A stretch of DNA of 64,000 nt from Bacillus sp. FJAT-29937 (GCF_001509555.1 NZ_LMAS01000002.1:186001-250000); one strand, 5' to 3'. Numbered from the stretch's first letter, positions 35,397-44,116 are shown. Notes: generated by a model from the sequence alone, not told the origin. Numbers and translations are program-made.

Positions 35397-35663
35397 TTAT
35401 TGAAATTTATCACGCAAACTCATAATACTATAAATTAATGCAGCATCTCTGCCCATTTTACTGTGAGACTTGATTTTGGGACGCAGACATTTTTGAAATA
35501 GCTGGTCGCACCGTTTTGTTCGGCCATATCTATCATAACATTCGTCATGTAATTTACAGCACGCATCTACCTCATTAATGGGAGACCCCGGCCCGGAACA
35601 ACCTGGCCCACAATACCTGTACCCCGGCATACAAATCCCAAAGTGTGGCCGTCTATAGCTCAT
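35397..35663 (-). CDS. Small phospholipase A2-like protein
   Basis: An 88-residue Cys-rich protein. YCGPGCSGPGSP matches the Gly-rich Ca-binding loop and DACCKLHDECYDRYG the catalytic helix (His-Asp pair between Cys) of phospholipase A2 folds; the short form recalls the parvovirus-VP1-like bacterial group. A bare catalytic core with no signal peptide is visible, so it may be spore-associated or leave on lysis. Start ATG 35663 behind GGGAGGGGG. Enzyme activity is a motif-based prediction. Confidence 0.68.
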   Translation of the reverse strand: MSYRRPHFGICMPGYRYCGPGCSGPGSPINEVDACCKLHDECYDRYGRTKRCDQLFQKCLRPKIKSHSKMGRDAALIYSIMSLRDKFQ

Positions 35664-35854
35664 TATTCCCCCTCCTTCCCTGACAAGCACTGAGATACAA
35701 TAGAGTATGATTTTCAGCTTTAAATGGAAAGGCTTTTAACTGCCATATGTGAATGCATCTGGAAAAAAGGAATTTTAGGAGAGAGCAGTGCACTCTGGAT
35801 GAGCAAGAGGTACACGGAGACTTGGCATAGACTGTATTGTGCTACCGGAAGTGA

Positions 35855-36086
35855 AATAAGCGGAGGTTTTCCGGTTATATACAGAAAGGAGCTAGTTTGG
35901 GGGTAAATAAGGGGAGGATTTCCGACTATGCAAAGAAAAATCCCCCATTTTTGAATTTTTTGAGTAAATAGGCGGAATCTCTCCGTCTATTAAGGCTATT
36001 TTCAATGATATTTTCTAATTAAGCGGAATTTTTCCGTCTATTTATCAGCTTGGGTGCTTATTTTAATCCCCCAACCAAAAAGTGCG
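35855..36086. repeat. Palindrome-rich intergenic repeat, copy 4
   Basis: About 230 bp, colinear with 9593-9825 in the same orientation and clearly similar throughout, including GGAGGTTTTCCGGTTA and GCGGAATTTTTCCGTCTATT. With the region before it, it fills the 431-bp gap 35664-36095. Confidence 0.78.
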
Positions 36087-36095
36087 GCCCCCTTG

Positions 36096-37325
36096 TTAAG
36101 AGTTATCTATTTTTTTATTAAAAAGCACCGGAGCAGAATCCACGTTTTTTAACCACAGATGTTCTATTCCATTCATTCCATCATTAATCCATACATCTCC
36201 TTGGTGACCCTTTTTAGTCATTCGAAACCATGTGATTGCTGACCCAACGACTTGCGGTGCATGATCTAATTCATCTTTCTTCGGAAAGGTAATCTGCTTT
36301 TGTTCTCCCGATTTAAGATTAATGACGTATAGAGCTGTAAACATTGTTGGAACGGGGCCTTCTTTCCATTCCTTGTTTTCTTTTGCTCGGGCAACAATAA
36401 CTTGATCTGGAGTGAACCATTCGATATCAAGGTCGACAAAACCTTTAGGGGTGTATTCCATTCGTTTGGTCATGACAGGAATGTCTGCAATGGCTGCGTT
36501 CTTGTTTTCAACCCAAAATCTCCCTTCACCCGATATGAAGGCTAGTTGATTTTTTGTAGGAGCCCATTTGATCCAGTTTTCATACCAGAGCATCTTTCCT
36601 ACGACTTGAAAGTGGTCTCCTCTTGATGAAAGGACGCATAATGTATTGCTGTCATTGGACCAAGAAGCAGTCGGCGTTGCTAGGAAACTAATCCATTTCC
36701 CATCAGTACTCCATTTAAAATATTCAGCATCGATTGCAAATAAATCTTTTTCATCTGTTTGAATGGTATAAAATAGCTTAATTTTATTATTATTTAAATT
36801 GGCATCAGCTGACACTTTAAAAAGATGAACAGGTTCCCACCCAGTAGGAAGCAGATTAGATTGCGATGAAACAATAAATTCTTTTCCGCTGGGGAACCAT
36901 GCAAAATCACTCACACCAAGGGAAACATTCTCAAATCCGTGTGGCCGTCCATTTTTTGATTTCGTCACGTTTAGGACACCGCCCGCATTATAGGCTAGCT
37001 GATTTGCTACAGGCGACCATTTGAAATTTCTTGTTTCAATCGTTTCATATGGTTGGTAGATTTCCTTTTCCTTGGAATCGTACACATACAAATATGTTTT
37101 TTCTTGTTTCTCATCACCATCCAAAAAGGCAATGAACCGCCCATCCATTGACCATTGGGGATTGAATACATAGCGGCCTGCTGTCAGTTGAATTTCTTTA
37201 TCGCCTTCCTTTATCCATAATTGATGATCTCGTATAAATGCAGCCTTAAGTGAAACTTCGGCAAAAGCATCCACTGTAAAATGAAAACTAGTAAATAGAA
37301 TTATTAATAAAATCCTCAATACCAT
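36096..37325 (-). CDS. Secreted TolB-like beta-propeller protein
   Basis: A 409-residue protein with a signal peptide (hydrophobic residues 3-20, then FAEVSLKAAF). The body is a six-bladed propeller of the TolB/WD40-like kind: repeated hydrophobic-QWSxDGxxIAF strands such as FNPQWSMDGRFIAFLDGD and FKWSTDGKWISFLAT. It has no enzyme motif and probably binds a ligand or protein outside the membrane. RBS GGAGGGATG before ATG 37325. Its 3' end abuts repeat copy 4. Similar to YqgU-type proteins, tentatively. Confidence 0.7.
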   Translation of the reverse strand: MVLRILLIILFTSFHFTVDAFAEVSLKAAFIRDHQLWIKEGDKEIQLTAGRYVFNPQWSMDGRFIAFLDGDEKQEKTYLYVYDSKEKEIYQPYETIETRNFKWSPVANQLAYNAGGVLNVTKSKNGRPHGFENVSLGVSDFAWFPSGKEFIVSSQSNLLPTGWEPVHLFKVSADANLNNNKIKLFYTIQTDEKDLFAIDAEYFKWSTDGKWISFLATPTASWSNDSNTLCVLSSRGDHFQVVGKMLWYENWIKWAPTKNQLAFISGEGRFWVENKNAAIADIPVMTKRMEYTPKGFVDLDIEWFTPDQVIVARAKENKEWKEGPVPTMFTALYVINLKSGEQKQITFPKKDELDHAPQVVGSAITWFRMTKKGHQGDVWINDGMNGIEHLWLKNVDSAPVLFNKKIDNS

Positions 37326-37526
37326 AAATCATCCCTCCATGTCATAGGATGTCCCATCAAGGGAAAACAATGGCCTCAATGCTGATTGGAAAAATGCTCC
37401 TCATCCAAAAGTCGTAGATTTTCTTCAAACGATTTGCGTAAATGCTTTCCTCCAACCTTCCGATGTGACCAGCGCTTTCTTTTTCTAAAATAAAAGTAAG
37501 AAAACAAAAGAAAGCGAGTGAATCAG

Positions 37527-38261
37527 ATGAACAATAAAATGGTTGTAATGATTACAGGGGCATCGAAAGGTCTTGGAAGGGCATTGACATTGGCATTTGC
37601 CAAAAAAGGAGTACGGCTTGCGATTTGTTCGAGAGGGGAAGGGATGCTGCGCAAGGTTGAGCACGAAGCGAGGGAGCTTGGGGCTGAGATCATTGCAGTG
37701 GAGGCGGATGTTACGAATGTACGAGATGTAAATCGGTTCGTCTCAATTGTAGAAGAAACATTCGGAAGGGTAGATATTTTAGTAAATAATGCATCCGTAT
37801 TTGGACCAGGTCCTACGCTGCTGGCCGATTATCCGGATCATGACTTTGCGGAAGTGATACGGATGAATGTAGTTAATCCTTTCCTTGTGACAAAGCGTGT
37901 ATTGCCAGGCATGCTAATTAGAAATACCGGAAGAATTCTGAATGTCACATCGGAAGCTGGAAAAACCGGATTTGCTGAATGGGGTGCTTATGGGATTTCT
38001 AAATTTGCGGTGGAAGGCTTAACACAAACTTGGGCTGATGAGCTGGAGGATACAGGTGTAAGTATTGGGATGGTTGACCCTGGAGAAATGGATACAGAGA
38101 TGCACGCTATTGCCGTTCCTGATTGTGATTATGAGCTTAGTAACCCTCATGATGTCGCAAAGGCATTTGTTTATCTCGGACTAAATGAATCAGTAGACGT
38201 GAACGGAAAGCGATTTGAGGCACAATCGATTTTAGAAGAAAAAAGGGGGCCACTCCTATGA
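37527..38261 (+). CDS. SDR family oxidoreductase
   Basis: A 244-residue classical short-chain dehydrogenase with TGASKGLG, NNAS, Ser in NVTSEAGKTG and YGISK. The tail (VDPGEMDTEMHAIA, then NPHDVAKAFVYLG) is typical. Start ATG 37527 (in-frame GTG 37518 possible). The stop overlaps the next start as ATGA, so it is translationally coupled to the QueA-like gene. Together with the VOC gene this forms a three-gene operon. Substrate unknown. Confidence 0.85.
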   Translation: MNNKMVVMITGASKGLGRALTLAFAKKGVRLAICSRGEGMLRKVEHEARELGAEIIAVEADVTNVRDVNRFVSIVEETFGRVDILVNNASVFGPGPTLLADYPDHDFAEVIRMNVVNPFLVTKRVLPGMLIRNTGRILNVTSEAGKTGFAEWGAYGISKFAVEGLTQTWADELEDTGVSIGMVDPGEMDTEMHAIAVPDCDYELSNPHDVAKAFVYLGLNESVDVNGKRFEAQSILEEKRGPLL

Positions 38262-39295
38262 TGCTAGCTGCACGTCCATTCCAAGTCCATGAAGATTTAA
38301 ATGCAAATACGCCGGCTGAATACCGAGGAATACCGAGGGATCACGTCCGTTTAATGGCGCTCGATTCGAAAACGGGAGACAGCTTCCATAATTATTTTTA
38401 CGACCTGGGTTCTTACTTGCAAGAGGGAGATTTGCTTGTCCTGAATAATAGCCGTACCATACCAGCCGTGTTAAAAGGGAAAAGGGGAAAGCAAAATATT
38501 GAAATTCGCTTATCCCGGAAAATATCTGAATTTGAATGGGAGGCACTTGTCACAGAAGGGATACTGAAGGTAGGGGAAGAAATAGATTTACCAGGTAATC
38601 TAACAGCAACCATTACTGGGCAGGGAAATGAAGCCCCATTAATTATTCTCGCATTTTCAAAAAGTGGAATTGAGCTTTACGATACGATCTATCAATACGG
38701 GGAGCCGCTGTACTATGAATATATTGAAACCCCTTGGCCGTTAGAAATGTATCAAACTGTTTATGCCTCTGTTCCGGGCTCTGTAGAAATGCCCTCTGCT
38801 GGAAGAGCTTTTACGTGGAAGCTGCTAAATAATCTGAAGAAAAAAGGTGTAAACATTGCTTATTTGCAGCTTCATACGGGCTTAAGCTATTACGGAAAGG
38901 ACCGCTGGCCAAACCCAAGCAAACATCTTGAAGCATTTAATGTTCCAAAGGAAACGGCTGATCTGGTAAACACAACGAAAAAAAATAACGGGCGTGTCAT
39001 AGCAGTAGGTACTACTGTCGTTCGGGCACTAGAAGCAGCTGTCGATAAGGCCGGTAATGTTGAAGCACGGGCTGGGATCACGAATTTATATATTAAAAAA
39101 GGCTTTCCTCTAAAAGCAGTCGACGGCCTCATAACCGGTTTTCATGAACCTGAAGCGAGCCACTTGGACCTTCTTACGGCATTTATTCAAGAGCCGCTTC
39201 TGATGAAAGCTTACACTGAAGCGCTAGCAGACGGATACCTTTGGCATGAGTTTGGCGATATGAACTTGATTTTGCCGATGGGAGCAAGAGGATGA
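38258..39295 (+). CDS. QueA-like S-adenosylmethionine:tRNA ribosyltransferase-isomerase paralogue
   Basis: A 345-residue protein with the QueA fold from end to end: SYLQEGDLLVLNNSRTIPAVL, GSVEMPSAGRAFTW, YLQLHTGLSYYG, VIAVGTTVVRALEAA and GFHEPEASHLDLLTAF. QueA makes epoxyqueuosine in tRNA by moving ribosyl from SAM. Several core motifs differ from canonical QueA (PTAGLHFT, LHVGLGTF and FHLPKSTLL there), and it is not beside tgt or ruvB but coupled to SDR and VOC genes. It may act on another substrate. Overlaps both neighbours by 4 bp. Confidence 0.78.
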   Translation: MMLAARPFQVHEDLNANTPAEYRGIPRDHVRLMALDSKTGDSFHNYFYDLGSYLQEGDLLVLNNSRTIPAVLKGKRGKQNIEIRLSRKISEFEWEALVTEGILKVGEEIDLPGNLTATITGQGNEAPLIILAFSKSGIELYDTIYQYGEPLYYEYIETPWPLEMYQTVYASVPGSVEMPSAGRAFTWKLLNNLKKKGVNIAYLQLHTGLSYYGKDRWPNPSKHLEAFNVPKETADLVNTTKKNNGRVIAVGTTVVRALEAAVDKAGNVEARAGITNLYIKKGFPLKAVDGLITGFHEPEASHLDLLTAFIQEPLLMKAYTEALADGYLWHEFGDMNLILPMGARG

Positions 39296-39657
39296 AATGG
39301 CATCATGGAGGCATTCAAGTTCGAAATATAGAAGAAGCCATTGAATTCTATGAACGTGTTTTCGAATTTAAGCTCGAACAATATCTTTCTTTGCCCGGTG
39401 AAAAAATAGCCTTTCTTATAAAAGAAGAGGTAAGAATCGAATTAATTGAGTCAGAGGAAGCGCCTGTCCCTTTCAGTACTATTCATCTGTCGTGGCAGGT
39501 GGAGGATTTAGCGGAGTGGATTAGAAATCTGAGTGTAAAGGGATTTAATATTTCAGAAGGACCTTATAAGCTGAAAAATGGCTGGGATATTGTCTTTTAC
39601 GAGGGTCTTAATGATGAAGTAATAGAATTGGTTCAAGTTAGTGAAGGATATAAATAA
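39292..39657 (+). CDS. VOC (glyoxalase/bleomycin-resistance) family protein
   Basis: A 121-residue vicinal-oxygen-chelate domain with the paired beta-alpha-beta-beta-beta units: HHGGIQVRNIEEAIEFYERV opens the first and TIHLSWQVEDLAEWIRNL the second, ending with a metal-site-like Glu in DEVIELVQV. Metal-dependent lyase, isomerase or binding role. ATGA overlap with the QueA-like gene; a terminator overlaps its stop. Reaction unknown. Confidence 0.82.
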   Translation: MKWHHGGIQVRNIEEAIEFYERVFEFKLEQYLSLPGEKIAFLIKEEVRIELIESEEAPVPFSTIHLSWQVEDLAEWIRNLSVKGFNISEGPYKLKNGWDIVFYEGLNDEVIELVQVSEGYK

Positions 39658-39688
39658 AAGCATTCAGGGACATCCTTGAATGCTTTTT
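39657..39688 (+). terminator. Terminator of the SDR-QueA-VOC operon
   Basis: AAAAGCATTCA (39657-39667) pairs with TGAATGCTTTT (39677-39687), T run. Confidence 0.85.
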
Positions 39689-39695
39689 CCACCTC

Positions 39696-39893
39696 TTATT
39701 CAGCGTATACTTTCTGGACTCGTCCAACCTGTCCATCTGTCAGCCTGACTTTAATGCCATGAGGATGGGTGCTCGATTTTGTGAGCAGGTCCTTTACGAT
39801 GCCTCTTGTCAGCTTTCCTGTTCTTTGATCGGCTTTAAGAACAATATCAACAGTCATGCCAGGGAATACATTTTTCCGGTTTTGTCCGTTCAT
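39696..39893 (-). CDS. ywbE: YwbE family protein
   Basis: A 65-residue basic protein that matches the conserved YwbE family: NVFPGMTVDIVLKADQRTGK, then GIVKDLLT and HPHGIKVRL, ending VGRVQKV. The pattern suggests a small KOW/OB-like nucleic-acid-binding fold, but the function is unknown. Its ATG overlaps the stop of the upstream 65-codon gene as TAATG, indicating translational coupling. Confidence 0.87.
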   Translation of the reverse strand: MNGQNRKNVFPGMTVDIVLKADQRTGKLTRGIVKDLLTKSSTHPHGIKVRLTDGQVGRVQKVYAE

Positions 39894-40090
39894 TAGACGC
39901 CCATTTTTCTGCGTGTATTACTTGGTTTCTTTGATTGCTGGCTCTTCAGCTTTTTCGTTGATAAATCACCATTTGCTGCACCTTTGCCGGAAGCATTGGC
40001 CTGATTTTTTTTCTTTTCAAGCTGCTGCTTCATTGCCTCTTGCAGGCTAATTTTCTTTTTAGGTGCTTCTGATTGATTATTTTCAGACAT
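39893..40090 (-). CDS. Small Lys/Gln-rich hypothetical protein
   Basis: A 65-residue, highly charged, probably disordered protein (SENNQSEAPKKKISLQEAMK, then KKLKSQQSKK and a basic tail TRRKMGV). I do not recognise a named family. Start ATG 40090, 7 bp after GGAGGA; a longer start at 40105 is possible. Coupled to ywbE by TAATG overlap, so the two probably act or are made together. Confidence 0.7.
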   Translation of the reverse strand: MSENNQSEAPKKKISLQEAMKQQLEKKKNQANASGKGAANGDLSTKKLKSQQSKKPSNTRRKMGV

Positions 40091-40195
40091 AGAAGGTTCC
40101 TCCATTTAATATGATAGTGAACTCAGTATAATCTATTTTTAGTTGTTTGTGAAATTGAAAAAAGAAAAAGATTTGGCAGTGACCATATAACATAA

Positions 40196-40236
40196 AAAAA
40201 GAATTAAAGAGTCTTTAGTCTCCCTAATTCCTTGCC
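40196..40236 (-). terminator. Terminator of the small gene at 40247
   Basis: GAATTAAAGAGTC and GACT..CCTAATTC arms with G-T pairs, and a run of A at 40194-40200 giving T on the minus transcript. Confidence 0.7.
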
Positions 40237-40246
40237 TTCAGTATGT

Positions 40247-40471
40247 TCATTGCAAATGAGAAGGTAAATCAGAATCGTCTTTATTTAAAGTTTCAATAAA
40301 TATATTGTCTTGAAAAGCTGGTTGCTTGCTTTGCTGAATAAGCTGACCGTTTTGAATCAGTTGAATGAGGCTTTGAATATCTTCTTTTGTTGCGGGCTGT
40401 TTTTCCTTTTTCAGAGAATAACCTAATTGTCCATTAGATTCGATTGTGGCAAATTCAACATCATTGATCAT
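40247..40471 (-). CDS. Small protein resembling the C-terminal part of DUF421/YetF proteins
   Basis: A 74-residue protein. INDVEFATIESNGQLGYSLK and KKEKQPATKEDI resemble the cytoplasmic C-terminal end of DUF421 (YetF) membrane proteins, but no membrane part is present upstream. It has its own RBS (AAGGAG, 8 bp before ATG 40471) and terminator, so it looks like a working small gene and not a mere remnant. The C-terminal half is Gln/Asp-rich. Family link is tentative, function unknown. Confidence 0.6.
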   Translation of the reverse strand: MINDVEFATIESNGQLGYSLKKEKQPATKEDIQSLIQLIQNGQLIQQSKQPAFQDNIFIETLNKDDSDLPSHLQ

Positions 40472-40592
40472 ATCTACTCTCCTTATCAGAATCTATATGT
40501 ATTTTTAGTTTAAATTAACCTTTTATACTCAAATTGGTATTTTTAAAATTCGTGAAGATATTGGGAGCATAAGGAAAAGTGCCTATAGGAAA

Positions 40593-40658
40593 TTAGATAG
40601 CATAGAGGTTGGAGCTTTCTATCTAACTATTAATATATGAATGAAAATATGGTAAGAT
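40593..40658 (+). promoter_or_regulatory. Promoter region of the nickel/oligopeptide ABC operon
   Basis: TTAATA (40630-40635), 17 bp, TAAGAT (40653-40658). Just upstream TTAGATAG (40593-40600) and CTATCTAA (40619-40626) form an 8-bp inverted repeat, a possible regulator site. Confidence 0.5.
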
Positions 40659-40723
40659 ACAAGAGGAAAACCTAAGTATGTGTTTCCACAATTATAGGTT
40701 TATTCATAGAAAGCAGGATGTAA

Positions 40724-41692
40724 ATGGGTCTATTTATTTTGAAGCGGTTTGCTGAATCAATCGTAGTTTTACTCATTGGCAGCATGCTTTGCTTTATATT
40801 TATTCGGATGCTGCCAGGGGATCCGGCAGCTGCACTTTATGGGGAACAGCTCCAGAAAATGAGTGAGGCGGACAGGTTTCGCATTACAGAAAACCTTGGA
40901 CTTCATGATCCGCTCCCGGTCCAATATGGAAAGTGGCTTTCCCAGATTTTACACGGTGAATGGGGGCAGTCCTTCATTTCTGGGGAAGATGTGACCTTAT
41001 TTGTTATCAAAGCGCTACAGCCTACATTTATTCTCATGATGTCATCCCATTTGATTATTTTTTTGCTTGCTGGCGTGTTTGGTGTCGTATCCGGATTGTT
41101 TCGGCGATCTTTTTTTGATCAAGTGATTACATGGGTAAGCTTATTATTTATGTCCATACCGCCTTTTTGGTTCGCACTTATGCTAATGCTTTTTTTCTCC
41201 GTCTATTTAGGCGTACTGCCGACTTCCGGAATGGGGGAAGGAGGATGGGGCGAACAACTTCGATATTTACTTATGCCTTCATTAGTCCTCGCTTTATCAC
41301 ATGCCGGTTATTATATCAGGCTCCTTCGAAATCATATAAACATAACGAAAGATAATGGATTTATATTTGCTTTAAAAGCTCGGGGTATTGAGGACCGTAG
41401 AATTTTGTTGAATCATTTGCTGCCGAATGCTTCAATCCCTTTTCTATCCTATACAGGAATGTCACTTGCTGTAGCGCTTGCCGGTTCTGTTGTCATAGAA
41501 ACTATTTTTTCGTGGCCAGGCCTTGGCAGACTATCTTTAAAGGCTGCCCTTGCACATGATTACCCTGTATTATTAGCCGTCATTTTATTAAGTATGGTTT
41601 TTGTCATTGCGATAAACTTGTTGGTTGATCTCCTTTGTGCATGGATGGATCCTCGCCTGCGTTCCCAGCTGCTTGAGGAGGGAAAAAAATGA
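40724..41692 (+). CDS. ABC transporter permease (nickel/oligopeptide type, NikB-like)
   Basis: A 322-residue permease with six helices of the DppB/OppB/NikB family: N-terminal RMLPGDPAAALYGEQ loop, HGEWGQSF, and the ATPase-docking loop FALKARGIEDRRILLNHLLPNA. It imports nickel, a nickel complex or peptides with the next three gene products. It overlaps the next gene by 4 bp (ATGA). Nickel is favoured because the operon converges on the urease genes; the sequence alone cannot exclude peptides or a metallophore. Confidence 0.85.
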   Translation: MGLFILKRFAESIVVLLIGSMLCFIFIRMLPGDPAAALYGEQLQKMSEADRFRITENLGLHDPLPVQYGKWLSQILHGEWGQSFISGEDVTLFVIKALQPTFILMMSSHLIIFLLAGVFGVVSGLFRRSFFDQVITWVSLLFMSIPPFWFALMLMLFFSVYLGVLPTSGMGEGGWGEQLRYLLMPSLVLALSHAGYYIRLLRNHINITKDNGFIFALKARGIEDRRILLNHLLPNASIPFLSYTGMSLAVALAGSVVIETIFSWPGLGRLSLKAALAHDYPVLLAVILLSMVFVIAINLLVDLLCAWMDPRLRSQLLEEGKK

Positions 41693-42525
41693 AAATAAAA
41701 CGTCAGTGGAAGCTTATTATGGCAACTTCCTCTTTTTTGCTTCTTATTTTTTCTGTCTGGATGGCACCTTTTCTTACATCTTATGACCCGCTGTCTATCA
41801 AGATGGATCACGTTCTTCAGCCCCCTGGACCAGAACATTTATTTGGAACAGATGAACTTGGGCGGGATGTTTTAACACGTCTTTTGTATGGAGGGCGTGT
41901 ATCTCTCTTAGTCGGTGCTGCCGCTATGACCGTTTCAATTGTTATAGGGGTTAGTTATGGAGCGATAAGCGGTTTTGCTGGTGGTGTCATGGACCAGATC
42001 ATGATGCGGATTGTGGATGCTGCTCTAAGCTTTCCTTCACTGCTTCTCATGATTATCTTGCAGCTCCTATTTCCTAATGGGATGATGTCTATTATTCTAG
42101 TGATTAGCCTGACAAGCTGGATGACTATTGCTCGTCTTGTCCGAACAGAAATAATGACGATGAAGAATGAGATCTTTATTCAAGCTTCAACCGTGATCGG
42201 CGCTACACCTTTGCAATTATTGCACCGGCATATGCTGCCGCAATGCTGGCCGACCATCGCTGTCCTAGCCGTCAGCGGAATCAGCCATGCTGTCCTTGCC
42301 GAAGCAACACTAAGCTTCCTTGGAATTGGAATTCCTCCACATGAACCATCATGGGGAAATATGCTGATGGGTGCACAAAGTTATTTACTGGGAGGTGCTT
42401 GGTGGATAGCTTTATTTCCAGGAATTTGTATAACCTTTACCGTCCTTTTCATTACATTTGCAGGAGATGAGTTGCAAGATCGCTTAACCGGTCCACAGTT
42501 CAGAAATGGAGGAAAATATGACTGA
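41689..42525 (+). CDS. ABC transporter permease (nickel/oligopeptide type, NikC-like)
   Basis: A 278-residue second permease of the DppC/OppC/NikC family: GPEHLFGTDELGRDVLTRLLYGGRVSL is the periplasmic signature, and IQASTVIGATPLQLLHRHMLP the ATPase-docking loop. Start overlaps the first permease gene, and its 3' end overlaps the ATPase start by 8 bp, so the set is translationally coupled. Forms the membrane channel with the NikB-like subunit. Confidence 0.86.
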   Translation: MKIKRQWKLIMATSSFLLLIFSVWMAPFLTSYDPLSIKMDHVLQPPGPEHLFGTDELGRDVLTRLLYGGRVSLLVGAAAMTVSIVIGVSYGAISGFAGGVMDQIMMRIVDAALSFPSLLLMIILQLLFPNGMMSIILVISLTSWMTIARLVRTEIMTMKNEIFIQASTVIGATPLQLLHRHMLPQCWPTIAVLAVSGISHAVLAEATLSFLGIGIPPHEPSWGNMLMGAQSYLLGGAWWIALFPGICITFTVLFITFAGDELQDRLTGPQFRNGGKYD

Positions 42526-44116
42526 TTATCTTCTTAAAGCAGAGAATCTTACAATCTCTCTTCATGACATAAATTTAGTGGAAAATGCTTCTTTTCACAT
42601 CCGGAAAGGAACGATCACAGCACTCATTGGAGAGAGCGGCTCTGGTAAAAGCTTAACTGCAAGGGCAGTTATTGACCTGCTGCCTCAGGAAGTAACGGTT
42701 ACTTCAGGTTCTGTGACATTTTCAGGGGAAAATGTGCAAATGATGAGTGGTAAACGGAAACGGGAATATCGCGGCAAAAATCTAGGTTTTGTATTTCAGG
42801 ATACATGGCAAACCTTCGATCCGCTTAGAACGATTGGATCCCATTTTGTGGAGATCTTCATGACCCACACTTCCATGAAGAAAAGGGAGGCTAAAGAAGA
42901 AGCGATCAAACTATTGCGGCTAGTGAGGATGAAGGACCCTGTGCATGTTTTCCGTTCATATCCACACGAATTATCGGGAGGCATGAGACAGCGTGTTCAA
43001 ATGGCAATAGCTATTGCATTGAATCCAACGTTGTTAATCGCTGATGAACCAACGACTGCCCTTGACATGAAGATTCAGTTTGACATCCTTTCAATTATAC
43101 GTGAATGGCAGGAAGAATCAGGCGGAACCGTTCTATTTATTACACATGACTTAGGTGTGGTGGCTGAAATGGCCGATGATGTGATTGTGATGAGCTATGG
43201 ACAAGTCATAGAACAGGCATCAGCTGAAGAGTTATTTGCAAATCCTAAGTCGGATCAAGCCAAAGATCTGCTGGAAAATTATCGGCTACTCTCGAATCCA
43301 CCCATGGTTTATCCTATCAAAGAAAAAAATCCAATCATGCGAATAGAAAATGTCTCTAAAACATTTCACAAGAAAAAGTGGTTTCGATCAGATAAATTCG
43401 AAGCTGTCCGAGATGTGACGCTGAAAATTCATGCTGGAGAAATAGTTGGATTAATCGGCGAAAGCGGAGGAGGAAAAAGCACTCTTGCCCGACTTATGCT
43501 GAGCCTTGAGACATGCAGCAAGGGATCGGTTTCGTGGTATGGCCAAAAAGAGCTGCGCAGAGGTGTTCAATGGGTGCATCAGGATCCGATAGCTTCTTTT
43601 GATCCTCGCTGGACAGTAGAGAAAATTGTTGGTGAAGGATTTGACTACTGGAAAAAAGGCGAAGGAAATAAAAAAGAGGAAGTAGAAGCTGTTTTACAGA
43701 AAGTTGAGCTCCCTCCATTTGCTATGTCACTATATCCTCATGAGCTTTCTGGCGGGATGAGGCAGCGTGTTGCACTTGCCAGGGCACTTCTAGTGGAACC
43801 AGAGCTCATTGTGTTGGACGAGCCATTTGCCAATCTGGATATGAGCTCACAAGCAAGAATGATTTCATTAATCCAATCATTGAATGAACTTGACGAAATG
43901 GCTATTTTTTTTATTTCGCATGATATCCGCGCAGCGATGGCGCTTTGTCAGCGTATTTTTGTCATGAATGAAGGAAGGATTATTGAAGAATTGCCTTCAG
44001 ACAAACTTTGCCAATCTAATAACGAATACACACAAGAGCTATTATCTTATATGCCGATATTCATTCCTTCTAAAAGAAGGGTGAAAAGAAATGAGAGGGA
44101 AGAGATTCATGTATAA
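42518..44116 (+). CDS. Fused dual ATP-binding protein of a nickel/oligopeptide ABC transporter (NikDE-like)
   Basis: A 532-residue protein with two complete ABC domains where nik/opp systems often have two proteins. Domain 1: GESGSGKS, LSGGMRQRVQMAIA, LLIADEPTTALD. Domain 2 from about residue 270: GESGGGKST, VHQDPIASFDPRW, LSGGMRQRVALARAL, LIVLDEPFANLD. Both keep Walker A, signature and Walker B. Start ATG 42518 after GGAGGAAAAT. Energises import with the two permeases and the lipoprotein. Confidence 0.88.
   Translation: MTDYLLKAENLTISLHDINLVENASFHIRKGTITALIGESGSGKSLTARAVIDLLPQEVTVTSGSVTFSGENVQMMSGKRKREYRGKNLGFVFQDTWQTFDPLRTIGSHFVEIFMTHTSMKKREAKEEAIKLLRLVRMKDPVHVFRSYPHELSGGMRQRVQMAIAIALNPTLLIADEPTTALDMKIQFDILSIIREWQEESGGTVLFITHDLGVVAEMADDVIVMSYGQVIEQASAEELFANPKSDQAKDLLENYRLLSNPPMVYPIKEKNPIMRIENVSKTFHKKKWFRSDKFEAVRDVTLKIHAGEIVGLIGESGGGKSTLARLMLSLETCSKGSVSWYGQKELRRGVQWVHQDPIASFDPRWTVEKIVGEGFDYWKKGEGNKKEEVEAVLQKVELPPFAMSLYPHELSGGMRQRVALARALLVEPELIVLDEPFANLDMSSQARMISLIQSLNELDEMAIFFISHDIRAAMALCQRIFVMNEGRIIEELPSDKLCQSNNEYTQELLSYMPIFIPSKRRVKRNEREEIHV

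Noticed and set aside
35724-35906. 60-codon plus-strand frame before repeat copy 4
   Set aside because: It runs into the repeat, which aligns with a noncoding copy at 9593, and has no RBS.
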